Shown here in pieces: positions 50,101-59,692 of a DNA stretch of 64,000 nucleotides. This DNA comes from Larimichthys crocea. Its lineage: Eukaryota > Chordata > Actinopteri > Sciaenidae. How positions within the stretch are numbered: position 1 is the stretch's first letter; every line of letters starts with the position of its first letter. Position numbers and translations under genes: made by a program. Location: NCBI RefSeq assembly GCF_000972845.2, contig NC_040033.1, positions 5,298,241-5,362,240 on the forward strand, read 5' to 3'. Below the pieces are notes generated by a model, which worked only from the letters and a program-made list of their open reading frames with translations, made no database searches and was not told the DNA's origin.

Positions 50101-51063
50101 GAAAAATGTATCACTTCTGCACCACTACTCAATGCGCTCTGCGTGTTTCAAACCATAACAGAGCTGTGTTCATTCTAAACATGACTTATTATGAGTAATG
50201 CAAAGTCTGTTAACATTTAAGTTTGAAACGAATCACTCTTGCTTTTCTCTTTAACAAGATAGATTCAGAAAGTGTCATATCTACAGGTACATACATGTAC
50301 ACCTGCAGTTAGTTTAACGTTTAGTGCATTCAAATGCTTCATTGTGTCAATCCTAGCAGACTATAAATAATATATTATAAAAACTAAGCTGCTGTATGAA
50401 ATCTGACCGCGGGCTGTGATTGGCCACCTAGTCGGACTTTGGACATGCCTGCTCTAAAGCTTTACAGACTACTATGACGTCCAGATCTCTCTATTTACTC
50501 TATAGCTAGACGACTACATACTCCTGGCTGCAGATATGTGCACCTACATGCACAGAAAAGGCAGAATAACAACTGATTTTAGTCTAAAAATGGCATCCAT
50601 CACCAAAGAGCTTATGTTACCGACTCGTAGTCTCATTAAACTGAAAGCCGCTGCGACTCAAGGCTTGTGTTTTTGGAAAGAAAACAGGACAAACTTTGAA
50701 GATGTGGGTTAATAATTAACTTGAGTGCAAAAGCAGGTTAAGGGAAAGTGGGTGTTACAAATTAAAAACAGAAGACTGAACGCGAGAAACTTTTATCTTA
50801 CACTACAAGAGTATCTAGGAGTGAGACGTAAAGTAAACAGCGTGGCTTTTCATTGTGTTTAACCCTTCCCTGTTTACATTGTGTCACTCCTTTAGTGCAT
50901 GAACGGGATCTCGAAGAAGATATCGAGGGAGACACGAGCGGGGACGTAAGAAATCTGCTCACAGCTCTTTTGCAGGTTAGTGGTCTTGTGTTTCAACTCC
51001 ACTTGAGTCTGATGTAGGACTGAAATCAAGCTCACTCTCCCTGTGCCCGATCATGCCCTATAA

Positions 51064-51094
<31 letters not shown>

Positions 51095-52804
51095 GGCCAC
51101 CGTCCAGACAGTCTCTCATTAGTAAAACGAAAGCCAGATTTAGTTGCAGGCCTCACCACACGGCAGAAGTCATCTTACTCTCCTTCTTCTTCCAGGGCAA
51201 CAGAGATGAGAGTTACGATGTGGACGAGGAGCTGGCCGAACAAGATGCCACCTCCCTGTTCGAGGTGCCGTTTCATTGTAAAGTACATATTCATGATAAT
51301 CTCATCGCAGATTCATTAATCGATAACAGTAATGTGATTCGTGGCAGGCTGGTGAGGGTCGTTTTGGCACAGATGAGTCCACTTTCACCTACATCCTGGC
51401 TTCCAGAAACTACCTGCAGCTGCAGGCCACCTTCAAGATGTATGAGCAGGTATGTTCTGATGTCATATTGCATATCAGTTTATGTGACCTGACATTTCAT
51501 CTTCATCTAGCACGTGAGTTTGTATCTTACAATTACCCCCTAAGAAGCGTTGTTGGTTCTCATACAGGTGCGGACAGACTGTAATTTCTTTTTTAATTAT
51601 ACGTGCTTCAAATATAAACCACCAATCATAGTGTTGAATCATGTTTGTGGAGATTAAGTAGAAATTATAGACCTGGGAAATGAAACGTTACCACATTCAA
51701 CTAGTCATTTTCTCTCCAAAGCTCTCTGGAACCGAGATCCTCGACGCCATCGACAATGAGACTTCTGGGACACTGAAGAAATGCTACAGAGCGCTCGGTT
51801 AGTACGAATTTTACAGCATTAATGAACACCCTTTATTGTCCAAGTAGGATAACAAAAAATTAGATGTTTGTGGTTAATGAGGTTCAGGAAAGTGTCGACT
51901 AAACAGACTGTATGGAAGGTATTTACTTTTATTAGAGAAAATGAGCTGATGTCAGTGGAATGTAATGAAGCTCTCGTGTTTGCTCTCCGCAGTGAGAGTT
52001 GCTAAGAACCCTCAGCTGTACTTTGCCAGACGTCTGAACGGTGCGATGAAAGGAGCGGGAACTGACGAGGATACCCTCATTCGCATCATCGTGTGTCGCT
52101 CCGAGGTAAAGATTTACATTGTTGTCTGTGTTTACAGTTTTTACAGCATAAATGCTACTTTCGGTTCCAGTTAAGTCTGACTTTAAACGTAGAGATTTCC
52201 AATACGACTGCACCTCAAATTGGGCAAAGACGTGGACCCGAGGTGGGCTGAATGAAGCCTGGTTGCTCGAGCAAGCCTCCTGTGACAGCACCCACCTGTC
52301 AGTCAAAGCGCCCACACACTTATTTCTGCATAACTTTAAGCCTTAATATAATCTGAACAGGTGAGTTGTATATAAATTCACCCTCAGTACAGTTGTCATG
52401 AACGGGGAAATTAGCTACAGAGACCAAAACTGTTTTTTGTACCAGGCTGTAAACATGTTTATTTCTGCTGTGAAGTTGGACATTTGAACATGGGGACTTA
52501 TGGAGACTGACTCATTTTGTAGCCAGCCTCAAGTGGACGTTTGAGGAACTGCATTTTTTGGAAATGGCTTCATTTCACAGCTTCGGTGGATGTAAACATA
52601 CTGTCCGATTGATTGACACGTGATTCCTTCACATATAAATATATATAAATTCACTAAATTCGCTTTGTTTCTTGTCGTCAACAGTACGATTTGGAGACCA
52701 TCAAAGACATGTATCTGGAGAAGTACGACGTGTCCCTGAAGGACGCCCTGAGGGACGAGTGCAGCGGCGACTTTAAGCGCCTCCTCCTCGCCATCTGCCA
52801 CTGA
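47135..52804 (+). CDS. Annexin A13
   Basis: Calcium-dependent phospholipid-binding protein of the inner membrane surface, in mammals an epithelial annexin of apical vesicle traffic. Exons: 47135-47149, 48102-48177, 48254-48348, 48427-48597, 48705-48738, 50896-50975, 51196-51264, 51348-51449, 51722-51797, 51993-52105 and 52685-52804. The total is 951 nt (316 aa), the length of the human short isoform; all introns are GT-AG. Four annexin repeats are complete, with type II calcium loops GFGTDE (about 29-34), GAGTDE (101-106), GEGRFGTDE (182-190) and GAGTDE (260-265). Each is followed about 40 residues later by an acidic cap, as in GDTSGD and NETSGT. The start MGNCQ fits N-myristoylation of Gly2, which is specific to A13 among vertebrate annexins; Cys4 could add palmitoylation. 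This start is chosen because exon 1 encodes exactly these five residues and an acylation signal. Same strand as the gene upstream, 3 kb apart. Confidence 0.97.
47150..48101 (+). other. anxa13 intron 1
   Basis: GT-AG intron between the MGNCQ exon and the first annexin repeat. No gene or clear repeat. An alternative first coding exon, as in the longer mammalian isoform, was not identified. Confidence 0.85.
48739..50895 (+). other. anxa13 intron 5
   Basis: The largest anxa13 intron (2.2 kb). No exon, RNA gene or confidently named repeat. The stretch at 50400-50660 has the look of a degraded dispersed repeat, but I could not place it. Confidence 0.75.
51064..51087. repeat. (AC)12 microsatellite in an anxa13 intron
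   Basis: Perfect dinucleotide run about 100 nt before the acceptor at 51195. Confidence 0.95.
52195..52600 (+). repeat. Dispersed teleost repeat, family A, copy 2
   Basis: The longest family A copy in the window. It joins the 5' part (also at 35265-35400) to the 3' part (also at 6080-6310). It lies in the last anxa13 intron, ending about 85 nt before the final acceptor. Confidence 0.75.
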
Positions 52805-53980
52805 AAGTCAGCCAGCGAGGTCAAAAAGCAAAGCGGACGCAGACAACGGAGGCAGAGACGGTGGAGTATCTTTATACCGAGGGCACTGCTGTTTTCTGTC
52901 TAACTAACTAATACTACTCAGTCTGTCCATGTGACATTATGTAGGGAGCAGGAGGGTGGGAGTGATTCAATATTTCATGTCTTGGCTCTCTTTTTAAACT
53001 TTTTCCACAGACATAAAAGCACGAAATTTGAAACTAAAGTTTCTGTGAACAACTGCCCATTTCTATGTCCAATTCCTAACACCTTTACCAGCATTTCCAC
53101 AGTGGTGAGTCACTTTTAGTCACTGTAAACAAGATTTATACAGGAGCCAACTGTAGTCACACTGATACAATTTGATCAGGTGGCTTGAGGCTTAGTTGGA
53201 TAATCACATTGTAAACATAAGACGTGTTTGTGCACTGGGGAAAAGTCTCTGTGGCCTCAGTCTGCTGCTGCATTTGCCAGTTAGTAGTGATACAGTATTA
53301 CCATTATAGAAGTATTAGATCAAATAATTCGTTATATTTCACCCTCCATGCCCCCAAAACTCAGTGCCTGTTATACTTTACTGCTGTCACAACTAATGCA
53401 ATCACTCCATATGGCTTGAAGAGTGTCCTTATAAATGAAGAAATGTGAAAGTGAGTCACGACGGACGGTGTCTCTGTTTGTATCACGAAGGATTATGCAA
53501 TGTGATTTGAATGGATTTCAGAGAATATATGTTTTATCGGTTGCGTATGGAAAGAAACTATATATTGATTTACAATATGTCGAATTTTTATCCTTTAACA
53601 ACTACAAAAAAAGACTTGACAAATCCAAATGACACCTCACCTTGTTATACTTTTTTTTTTTTGTATTTTAAGACTAACACAGTTGTTATTTAATATATAT
53701 ATAACAGTATTTACTTTATTGTTATCGATAGGCCAGTGGGCATATGAGAAGAAACCTTTAAGAAACATTTAACGTCTGAACAACATCTGATGTCTCTATT
53801 TGTGTGTCTCTATAAGGCAGCTGAGATTTGTTCAAATGACCACTGTAAACACACGCTGAGTAGATAGAGTACATTAGAGAGGTAACCAGGATATCAGATG
53901 TGTCGGTGGATTAGTGTTTGTCTCTCTGTAGCCAAAGAATTGTAGCCTAACCACAAATAAAGTTCCCTGTAACGTCATCG
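52805..53980 (+). other. anxa13 3' UTR
   Basis: It runs from the stop codon to the AATAAA at 53956-53961, followed by a GT-rich stretch (GTCATCGTGTCTGCTTTT). No other gene-like feature. Confidence 0.75.
53956..53961 (+). terminator. AATAAA polyadenylation signal of anxa13
   Basis: Canonical hexamer with a GT/T-rich downstream element within 30 nt, and no better signal before it. Confidence 0.75.
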
Positions 53981-54239
53981 TGTCTGCTTTTATTTCACCT
54001 TCGACTGTCTCTGATGCACACACACACTTACATGTTATTATCAGCATAAAAAGAGCAGAGAACTGGACTCGAGGGACGTTTTCTGTTTACATGTGCACTG
54101 GTATCCTGGTTTTTGGAGTGTCCTAGTTTTGGGAAACCTTGGATGTGTTACCCAGAGTGCCGATGCAGGTTTTTGAACCATCAACACACAGCTGCAAACA
54201 GATGTTCAGAAACCTGAAGAGTGTCAGAGTCATGGACAA

Positions 54240-54270
54240 CGTCTAGTTTAAAAAACATTTAAACTAGACG
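54240..54270. repeat. Perfect 13-bp hairpin
   Basis: Arms 54240-54252 and 54258-54270 are exact inverted copies around a 5-nt AAACA loop. It abuts the LINE-like segment at 54272. Confidence 0.85.
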
Positions 54271-54271
54271 C

Positions 54272-54425
54272 TGATGAGGAGAATCATTAAGGATCTCGAC
54301 CACCCGGATATCGTCCTCGTTCCCTGCTGCAATCGGGAAGAACGTTCTGGATACACAAGGCCAACACTCAGCAGGAGTTTCTACCCTCAGGCCACGAGGA
54401 TCCGAAATGAGAACACTGCACCTCA
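54272..54425 (+). mobile_element. LINE 3'-end remnant (CR1/Rex-like)
   Basis: 'atcattaaggatctcgacc', 'acccggatatcgtcctcg', 'ctgcaatcgggaagaacg' and 'caggagtttctaccctcagg' follow the order of the coding end of fish non-LTR elements (…IIKDxxHP…, …LPSG…). The frame is broken. No target duplication was found. Confidence 0.5.
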
Positions 54426-55074
54426 AAACACTTTTTACTGACTTCTTTACGATTATTACTATTACTTATTTACAGACATTACTGTAAAGATGACTTTTTA
54501 CATCTAAAGTAACCAATAGTTTATGGGTTTTGTTCTATTTTCTATTACTGAGCCAACTTCTTGTGTTTATTTATTTAGTAATTTAGATCATTTATTTAGC
54601 TGATGTGACATCAAAGTTATGGTTTATTTATTTATCAGAGTCATGCAGTTTTACATTGAAAGAGGAGATCATTTTATTTTACACTTAATATAACAAATTA
54701 CAGAAATAAACATTTCACTGTGATTGTACCTGCGTGATTATATGAGACAGTTAAACTTAACTTTAACTTTGCAGTCATCAAACTGTACAAGTCAATCACT
54801 TTTTTGAAAGGACACGCCCACTTCAAGCCTGTCACAGCTCTCCTGATGCCTTTAAGGACCGTCGGAAATATGCAAATTTAAAGTGGGTGGTACATGCAAT
54901 CACTAAAGTGTGAAAGAATAATGTAAAAATATTTAAGCCTGCAGCTGGATTTGTTTAATAGTAAAATCCTACACAAAAATGTGATAAATCAAAATTACCC
55001 TGTATTCCTATTTTTTGCACAATATAACTTTGTGATCTGGATACAATCACCCACAAGAAGTACGTAACTGCTGC
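54426..55074. other. Intergenic stretch, no gene seen
   Basis: AT-rich, with no exon or clear repeat. Confidence 0.5.
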
Positions 55075-55455
55075 TGTTAGTTCATGTCAGCACTGTTTGT
55101 TAGTCGAGCTGATGGACTGTGAGCTCAGAGAGCCCGGGGAGTGTTAGTGTTTGTACCACAAGGCATTTCGGACCACTGGGAAGAAGAAGAAGAAGAAGAA
55201 GAAGAAGAAGAAGAGGAGGAGGTTTTCATGCTCAGGGCACAAAGGAGCTGGTGTCGTGCCAGAACAGGAGCTGGGCGAGCAGGCAATTAGGTAAGTAGGC
55301 TCAGCAGCCTCTATGGACATAATGACAGAGGACGGTGATGGAGAAAGTTGGCAAAGTTGTCGATACAGCTGTCCAAATTTACAACATTACACTTTGAAAC
55401 TGGGGACACTAAATTGCAAAAATGTCTATTTCTACACAGCGTTGCTTTAATTGAG
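55075..55455 (+). repeat. Dispersed teleost repeat, family B, copy 3, with (AAG)11
   Basis: It shares 'ggactgtgagctcagagag', 'ggagtgttagtgtttgtacc', 'gccagaacaggagctgggc' and 'agcagcctctatggacata' with the copy at 46060-46500. An (AAG)11 microsatellite at 55181-55213 has grown inside it. The 3' end 'ctacacagcgttgctttaa' appears intact. Confidence 0.8.
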
Positions 55456-55499
55456 GATTGAGGCCATGAGGCCCTTTAACACAGATATGTAAAGTCGGA

Positions 55500-55714
55500 C
55501 TCTCCGCCGCGCCCCTGAACGCAGCGTAATGTCCTAGCTGCGCTCCCTGGCACCGCCCCGCTCTCTGACATGCATGTTGTAGTCTCGCATTTCTTCACTG
55601 TTTATATTTTCTTTGAATAAACGGGCTTCCTCACGGAGTGACACCTGAGCGCACGGCGGCACAAACACAAGCAGCATCTCCGGCACCAGGCGCAGCCGCT
55701 GGACCCTCCTGAAG
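55500..55714 (+). promoter_or_regulatory. Promoter and non-coding exon 1 of the ccdc106-like gene
   Basis: GC- and CpG-rich relative to its surroundings, with a GC box (CCGCCCCGC) near 55553. It ends in a good donor CTGAAG|GTACGT at 55714/55715. The acceptor at 59682 (CCCAG|GTTTGAAG), 10 nt before the start codon, is the natural partner, giving a 4-kb first intron. Confidence 0.55.
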
Positions 55715-55952
55715 GTACGTTGTTCTGCGCGTCTCACCGGCTTTGTTGCTCCTTTTTCTCCCTTTTTGCTGGTAATTACAGTCATTAGCATCCATCTTGG
55801 TAGGAGCTAATTAAAACCACTGCAGGGAGAAATGGTTGTCCCTTTTTTTTGCATATGAAACATCACATCTTTGTTTATTATAAGAGCTTTAAAACTTGTC
55901 ATTTCACCTATTAAAACACTGATATATTCCTGCATTCATCTGCATAATAAAT

Positions 55953-56034
55953 CAATATGGATAAAGATAATAGGCCTGCTGACTTTATCATTGCAATATG
56001 GATAAAGATAATAGGCCTGCTGACTTTATCATTG
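55953..56034. repeat. Perfect 41-bp tandem duplication
   Basis: Two adjacent identical copies (starts at 55953 and 55994). Perfect identity suggests a recent event. Confidence 0.9.
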
Positions 56035-57339
56035 TGTCATGGCACTTTATTAGTGTTTCTATCTCATGTGCAAACATTAAAACGTCATATTTCCTTCCAG
56101 GCTGCGGTAGTTTCTCCCCCGTGAGAGTAATTCGCATGTTAACACGTTGTGTCAGGTGATGAAGCCAGATTAATCACTGCAGCACTCGCTCCATACTTGC
56201 AGCTTGCACATGTTAAAGAGCCCATCATCATCATCACCACCATCTCCATGGAAACATGGAGTAAAACAGTGATGTCCACTTCCTGCAACAGAAACAAGTT
56301 TTGAGCTTTTAATCTGTTTACGGGCACCCAGGCACCTGAATGCACCACTCCTCATCCACACAGCTTTAAAATGGGGCTGCAAAAATCACATGCATAACTC
56401 ATTATCATCATTAATATGTCATGCATCCTATCACTTAACGTCAAGACATGATAAAATCAATGAGTTCATCAGTTAAAGGGCCGCTCCACCAATTGGATAA
56501 ATGACCCTGATGATGTCATGAGTGCCCGGCTCGAGACTCAGAAGTTTAAACAGTGCCCTGCGTTACAAACTGGACATTTCGGGTTTTAAAGAAGCGGGAC
56601 AGTCTCTGTAATTAAAGATTCCTTAGGGTTGCATTATGGGAAATGTAGTAACCAGTGCTTTTGGAAGCTTAAGAGACTAAAAGTCAGGATATCTCGACAT
56701 CTGCCGCTCTGAGTTTGTCCCAAACATCAACAGAAACCATCAGATTTTCTTTCTCACGTCATTGTAAACCGCCTAAACGTGTCTGGCCCTTCTCCTCACA
56801 GTGGTGTCCATTGGTGTTTTTGGTTTTAGTGCAGCATTGTCCTCTGTGGTAAAGGACTTATTAACAAAGACCTTTGGATCATGCAGCAACATGAAGATGT
56901 TTGCATGTCAACAATCGACGTATGAAGTAACTGTGATTTAACTAATCACATGAACTCATCGTGACGTGGTCGTTCATCATGACACATTGTGCCTTAAAGT
57001 TTGTTTTGTAGCCTGATTCTAAAGTTTCCTTTCTCATAATCTGCCACTGATTCTCAGAGTTTCTCATATTTACACAGCAGAACTTCAAAGTCTTATTAAT
57101 TACAGGGTGCATTTAGTGACACGTTGTATCTTCTGGTATTTGATCGCACGCTGGAGTCCACCTGCAGAAACAGCTGCTTGTTTCATGTGAATTATCCTGT
57201 GAGCATCTTAGAGACATTTACATCTCACAGTCGAGGAGACGATCAATCAACATCTCCTCTGCTGAAGTACAAGACCAAAACATTTCCTTCTGAAGTCTGC
57301 TTCTAAAATCAAATCAGGACATAAGCACACAAAGTACGG

Positions 57340-57740
57340 TCCCCTGCTCATTCTTAATTAATGCTTAACTAATGCATGATTTATCACGCTCTAATGAATG
57401 TATTAATGGGTCATATATCATTAACTCATGTGGATTAATAAATGATTAGGTCGCTATCAGTTTTTGTCTCCGTTATTAAGGTGAAAGCACTGTAAGCTGC
57501 AGTGATAAACTCACGTGACGTGACCGCAGCAAATATTGTTTATCAATTATTAATCTGCAACGTTTACAGTGAACACAGTAAATGAAGATCATAGACAGAT
57601 GTGCTGCATATAAATGATGTTATAATGACGAATACACCTCAGTCCTCGTGTTGATTAGTGTATTTAGATATGCATTCATTAGCTGCTGTTAATTCACACG
57701 TGCATAAATTGATGCTTATTTCTGTGCGTTAATGTAGCTT
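57340..57740. repeat. AT-rich cluster of TAATG/TTAATTAATG words
   Basis: Words such as TTAATTAATGC, CTAATGCATGA, TAATGAATG, ATTAATGGG and ATTAATAAATGATTAG recur at short intervals. They may be a degraded repeat built of such units or a dense homeodomain-site cluster. Similar wording occurs at 58840-59000. Confidence 0.4.
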
Positions 57741-58282
57741 ACTTAAATCTTCATCTAGATCATTTTACTGAATTAAGAATCGTCGGTTTCATTTGTCTTT
57801 TTCTGTTTTATAATGATGAGAGAAATATCATCAAATGGAAACCTGCTCGAACTCAAACTCTTTCCGGAGTCACAGCAGAGAGATAAAACAGGTTGAAACC
57901 CGCTTTCAAGTTTCATAAAGGAAAACACAACACAGATAAATGTTGTAATGAAAGATGAATTGATAAATTTGTTACCACAGCTGGCAAGCATGCCAAAGTA
58001 AAGAGCAGAAAACTGACAGTTAGTGAGATAAATGATGTTTTGACTGGCCTTTAATCATAAAAATGGGCATGGAAAATAAGACTTTGATATGTTAAGTTAT
58101 TGTTATAAATGTTCTAATGTTAATGTTAATAGTAATAATTTTTTAAACTTTTTTTTTTAGCATTTTTCCTCAAATTTGCTGAAGCACCACTTCAAAAAAT
58201 TGTGTCCTCCCCCATAATGTTAAGATGTCACAAATACTGACAGCTGTGATAAACCAAAGAAGTCTGCATGAATTCAGTATAT

Positions 58283-58669
58283 ATATATTTTTTTTATAAA
58301 CTTTTTTTATTAAATTTTCAAGAAATACAAAAACAAACAAAACAAAACAAACATACATTTAAAAAAAAGGGAAAAAAAGCAAATAAATAATATCTAACAT
58401 CTAACATCCACTTGGCTCACATACCAACTCAGACTCAAATTTGTACAGGCACGACATTCTGTAGTCATCCCATAACAATCAGATAAGGACAAACGATAAA
58501 GTGTACACTGCCATGCCTGCATAATACATTCACATGTTCATGCTTGGAGAGAGGTGCATATAAACAACCAAGCAAAAAAAAAAAATAATAATAATAATAA
58601 TAATTAAATGATATGTCATTAGCCATGCAGAGCAGCTTCAGTTATGATACAAACCCTCTTGCAAAAATG
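58283..58669 (-). mobile_element. 5'-truncated LINE (L1-like) 3'-end insertion
   Basis: The 13-bp sequence GAATTCAGTATAT lies exactly on both sides (58270-58282 and 58670-58682), a target-site duplication. On the - strand the insert ends TTTAATAAAAAAAG followed by an A/T-rich tail, as in fish L1-type 3' UTRs. The 387-bp insert carries no open frame, so only the 3' UTR end was copied. The perfect duplication indicates a young insertion. Confidence 0.8.
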
Positions 58670-59692
58670 GAATTCAGTATATTAAACCAGTCACTGTCCA
58701 CGTGATCATTCGTATGATGGTCAGCAGAACATCGAGCAGGACGACGTCTTGTCTTAAAGTATCAGCTGTATGTGGCTGTACGCCTCGCGCTTGCTGCGTT
58801 TTGACTTTGTTTATACGTCATGTTAATAACTTGATGGGTCACTGCACGATGAATATTCATACCGAGCGATGCCGTCATTAGTTTAATATCCAGCGACAGC
58901 AGTTCATGTAACATGATGCATTAAATCAACATCGCAGCAGTTCGAGCGTTAAATAGGTCCCTGCATGAGCATTACTCATGCATTAACGTACGTTGAGTCA
59001 TGCTTTAGTTTTACATTATGTATGTCTCTATCATAGATTCAATGTCTCAGAGCTACAGCTCCATGTTTAATATCTCTTCGTGATGAGACACAGATCTCAT
59101 AATGACGAGATGAAGAGCTTGTCGCTATATATGATAACTACCGTCATGATTTCAAGATGTTTCCACATGTTCCATGTGTGGCTCCATGAGAGTTCACTGG
59201 GTTAGATGTTTGCCTGTAACTTTACCAATGAGTCATTTTTGTTTGATTTTACATTAAACAAATATCTCCTCCTTAAACGTCAACCTCAACAAAGTGATTC
59301 GATATCAACCAACTTGTTGGCAAAGGAGGCGTTATTGATTCATTGACTTCAAGTTAATTAATGCCAAAACTTTTTGGATTTGAGGATGTAATATGCTCAG
59401 CTCCAAACAAGTTTATGAGACACCACAATTTAGAGAAAAAGACCAGAAACCAGAAGAACAACATAGATTACAAATAATACTGAACAAATAAACCATCATG
59501 ATGTTTTTCCAAGCTTTAGAAACAGTGGAGTCAGTATTCATTGAAAAACAGTTCAGGTTTTGGACTCTAGAGAAAACAAATCTTACAATGAAATACTAGG
59601 AATGTACGTCTTTTTCAGTATGTATGAGCCTCTCTGTCAGTTTGTATTTACATGATCCGTAAAGCTTCTGGTCCTGTCCCAGGTTTGAAGCG

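Larger units (their letters stand above)
55715..59682 (+). other. First intron of the ccdc106-like gene
   Basis: Inferred from the donor at 55715 and acceptor at 59682. It contains a 41-bp tandem duplication, an AT-rich TAATG-word cluster (57340-57740 and 58840-59000) and a LINE insertion (58283-58669). No exon seen. Confidence 0.55.
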
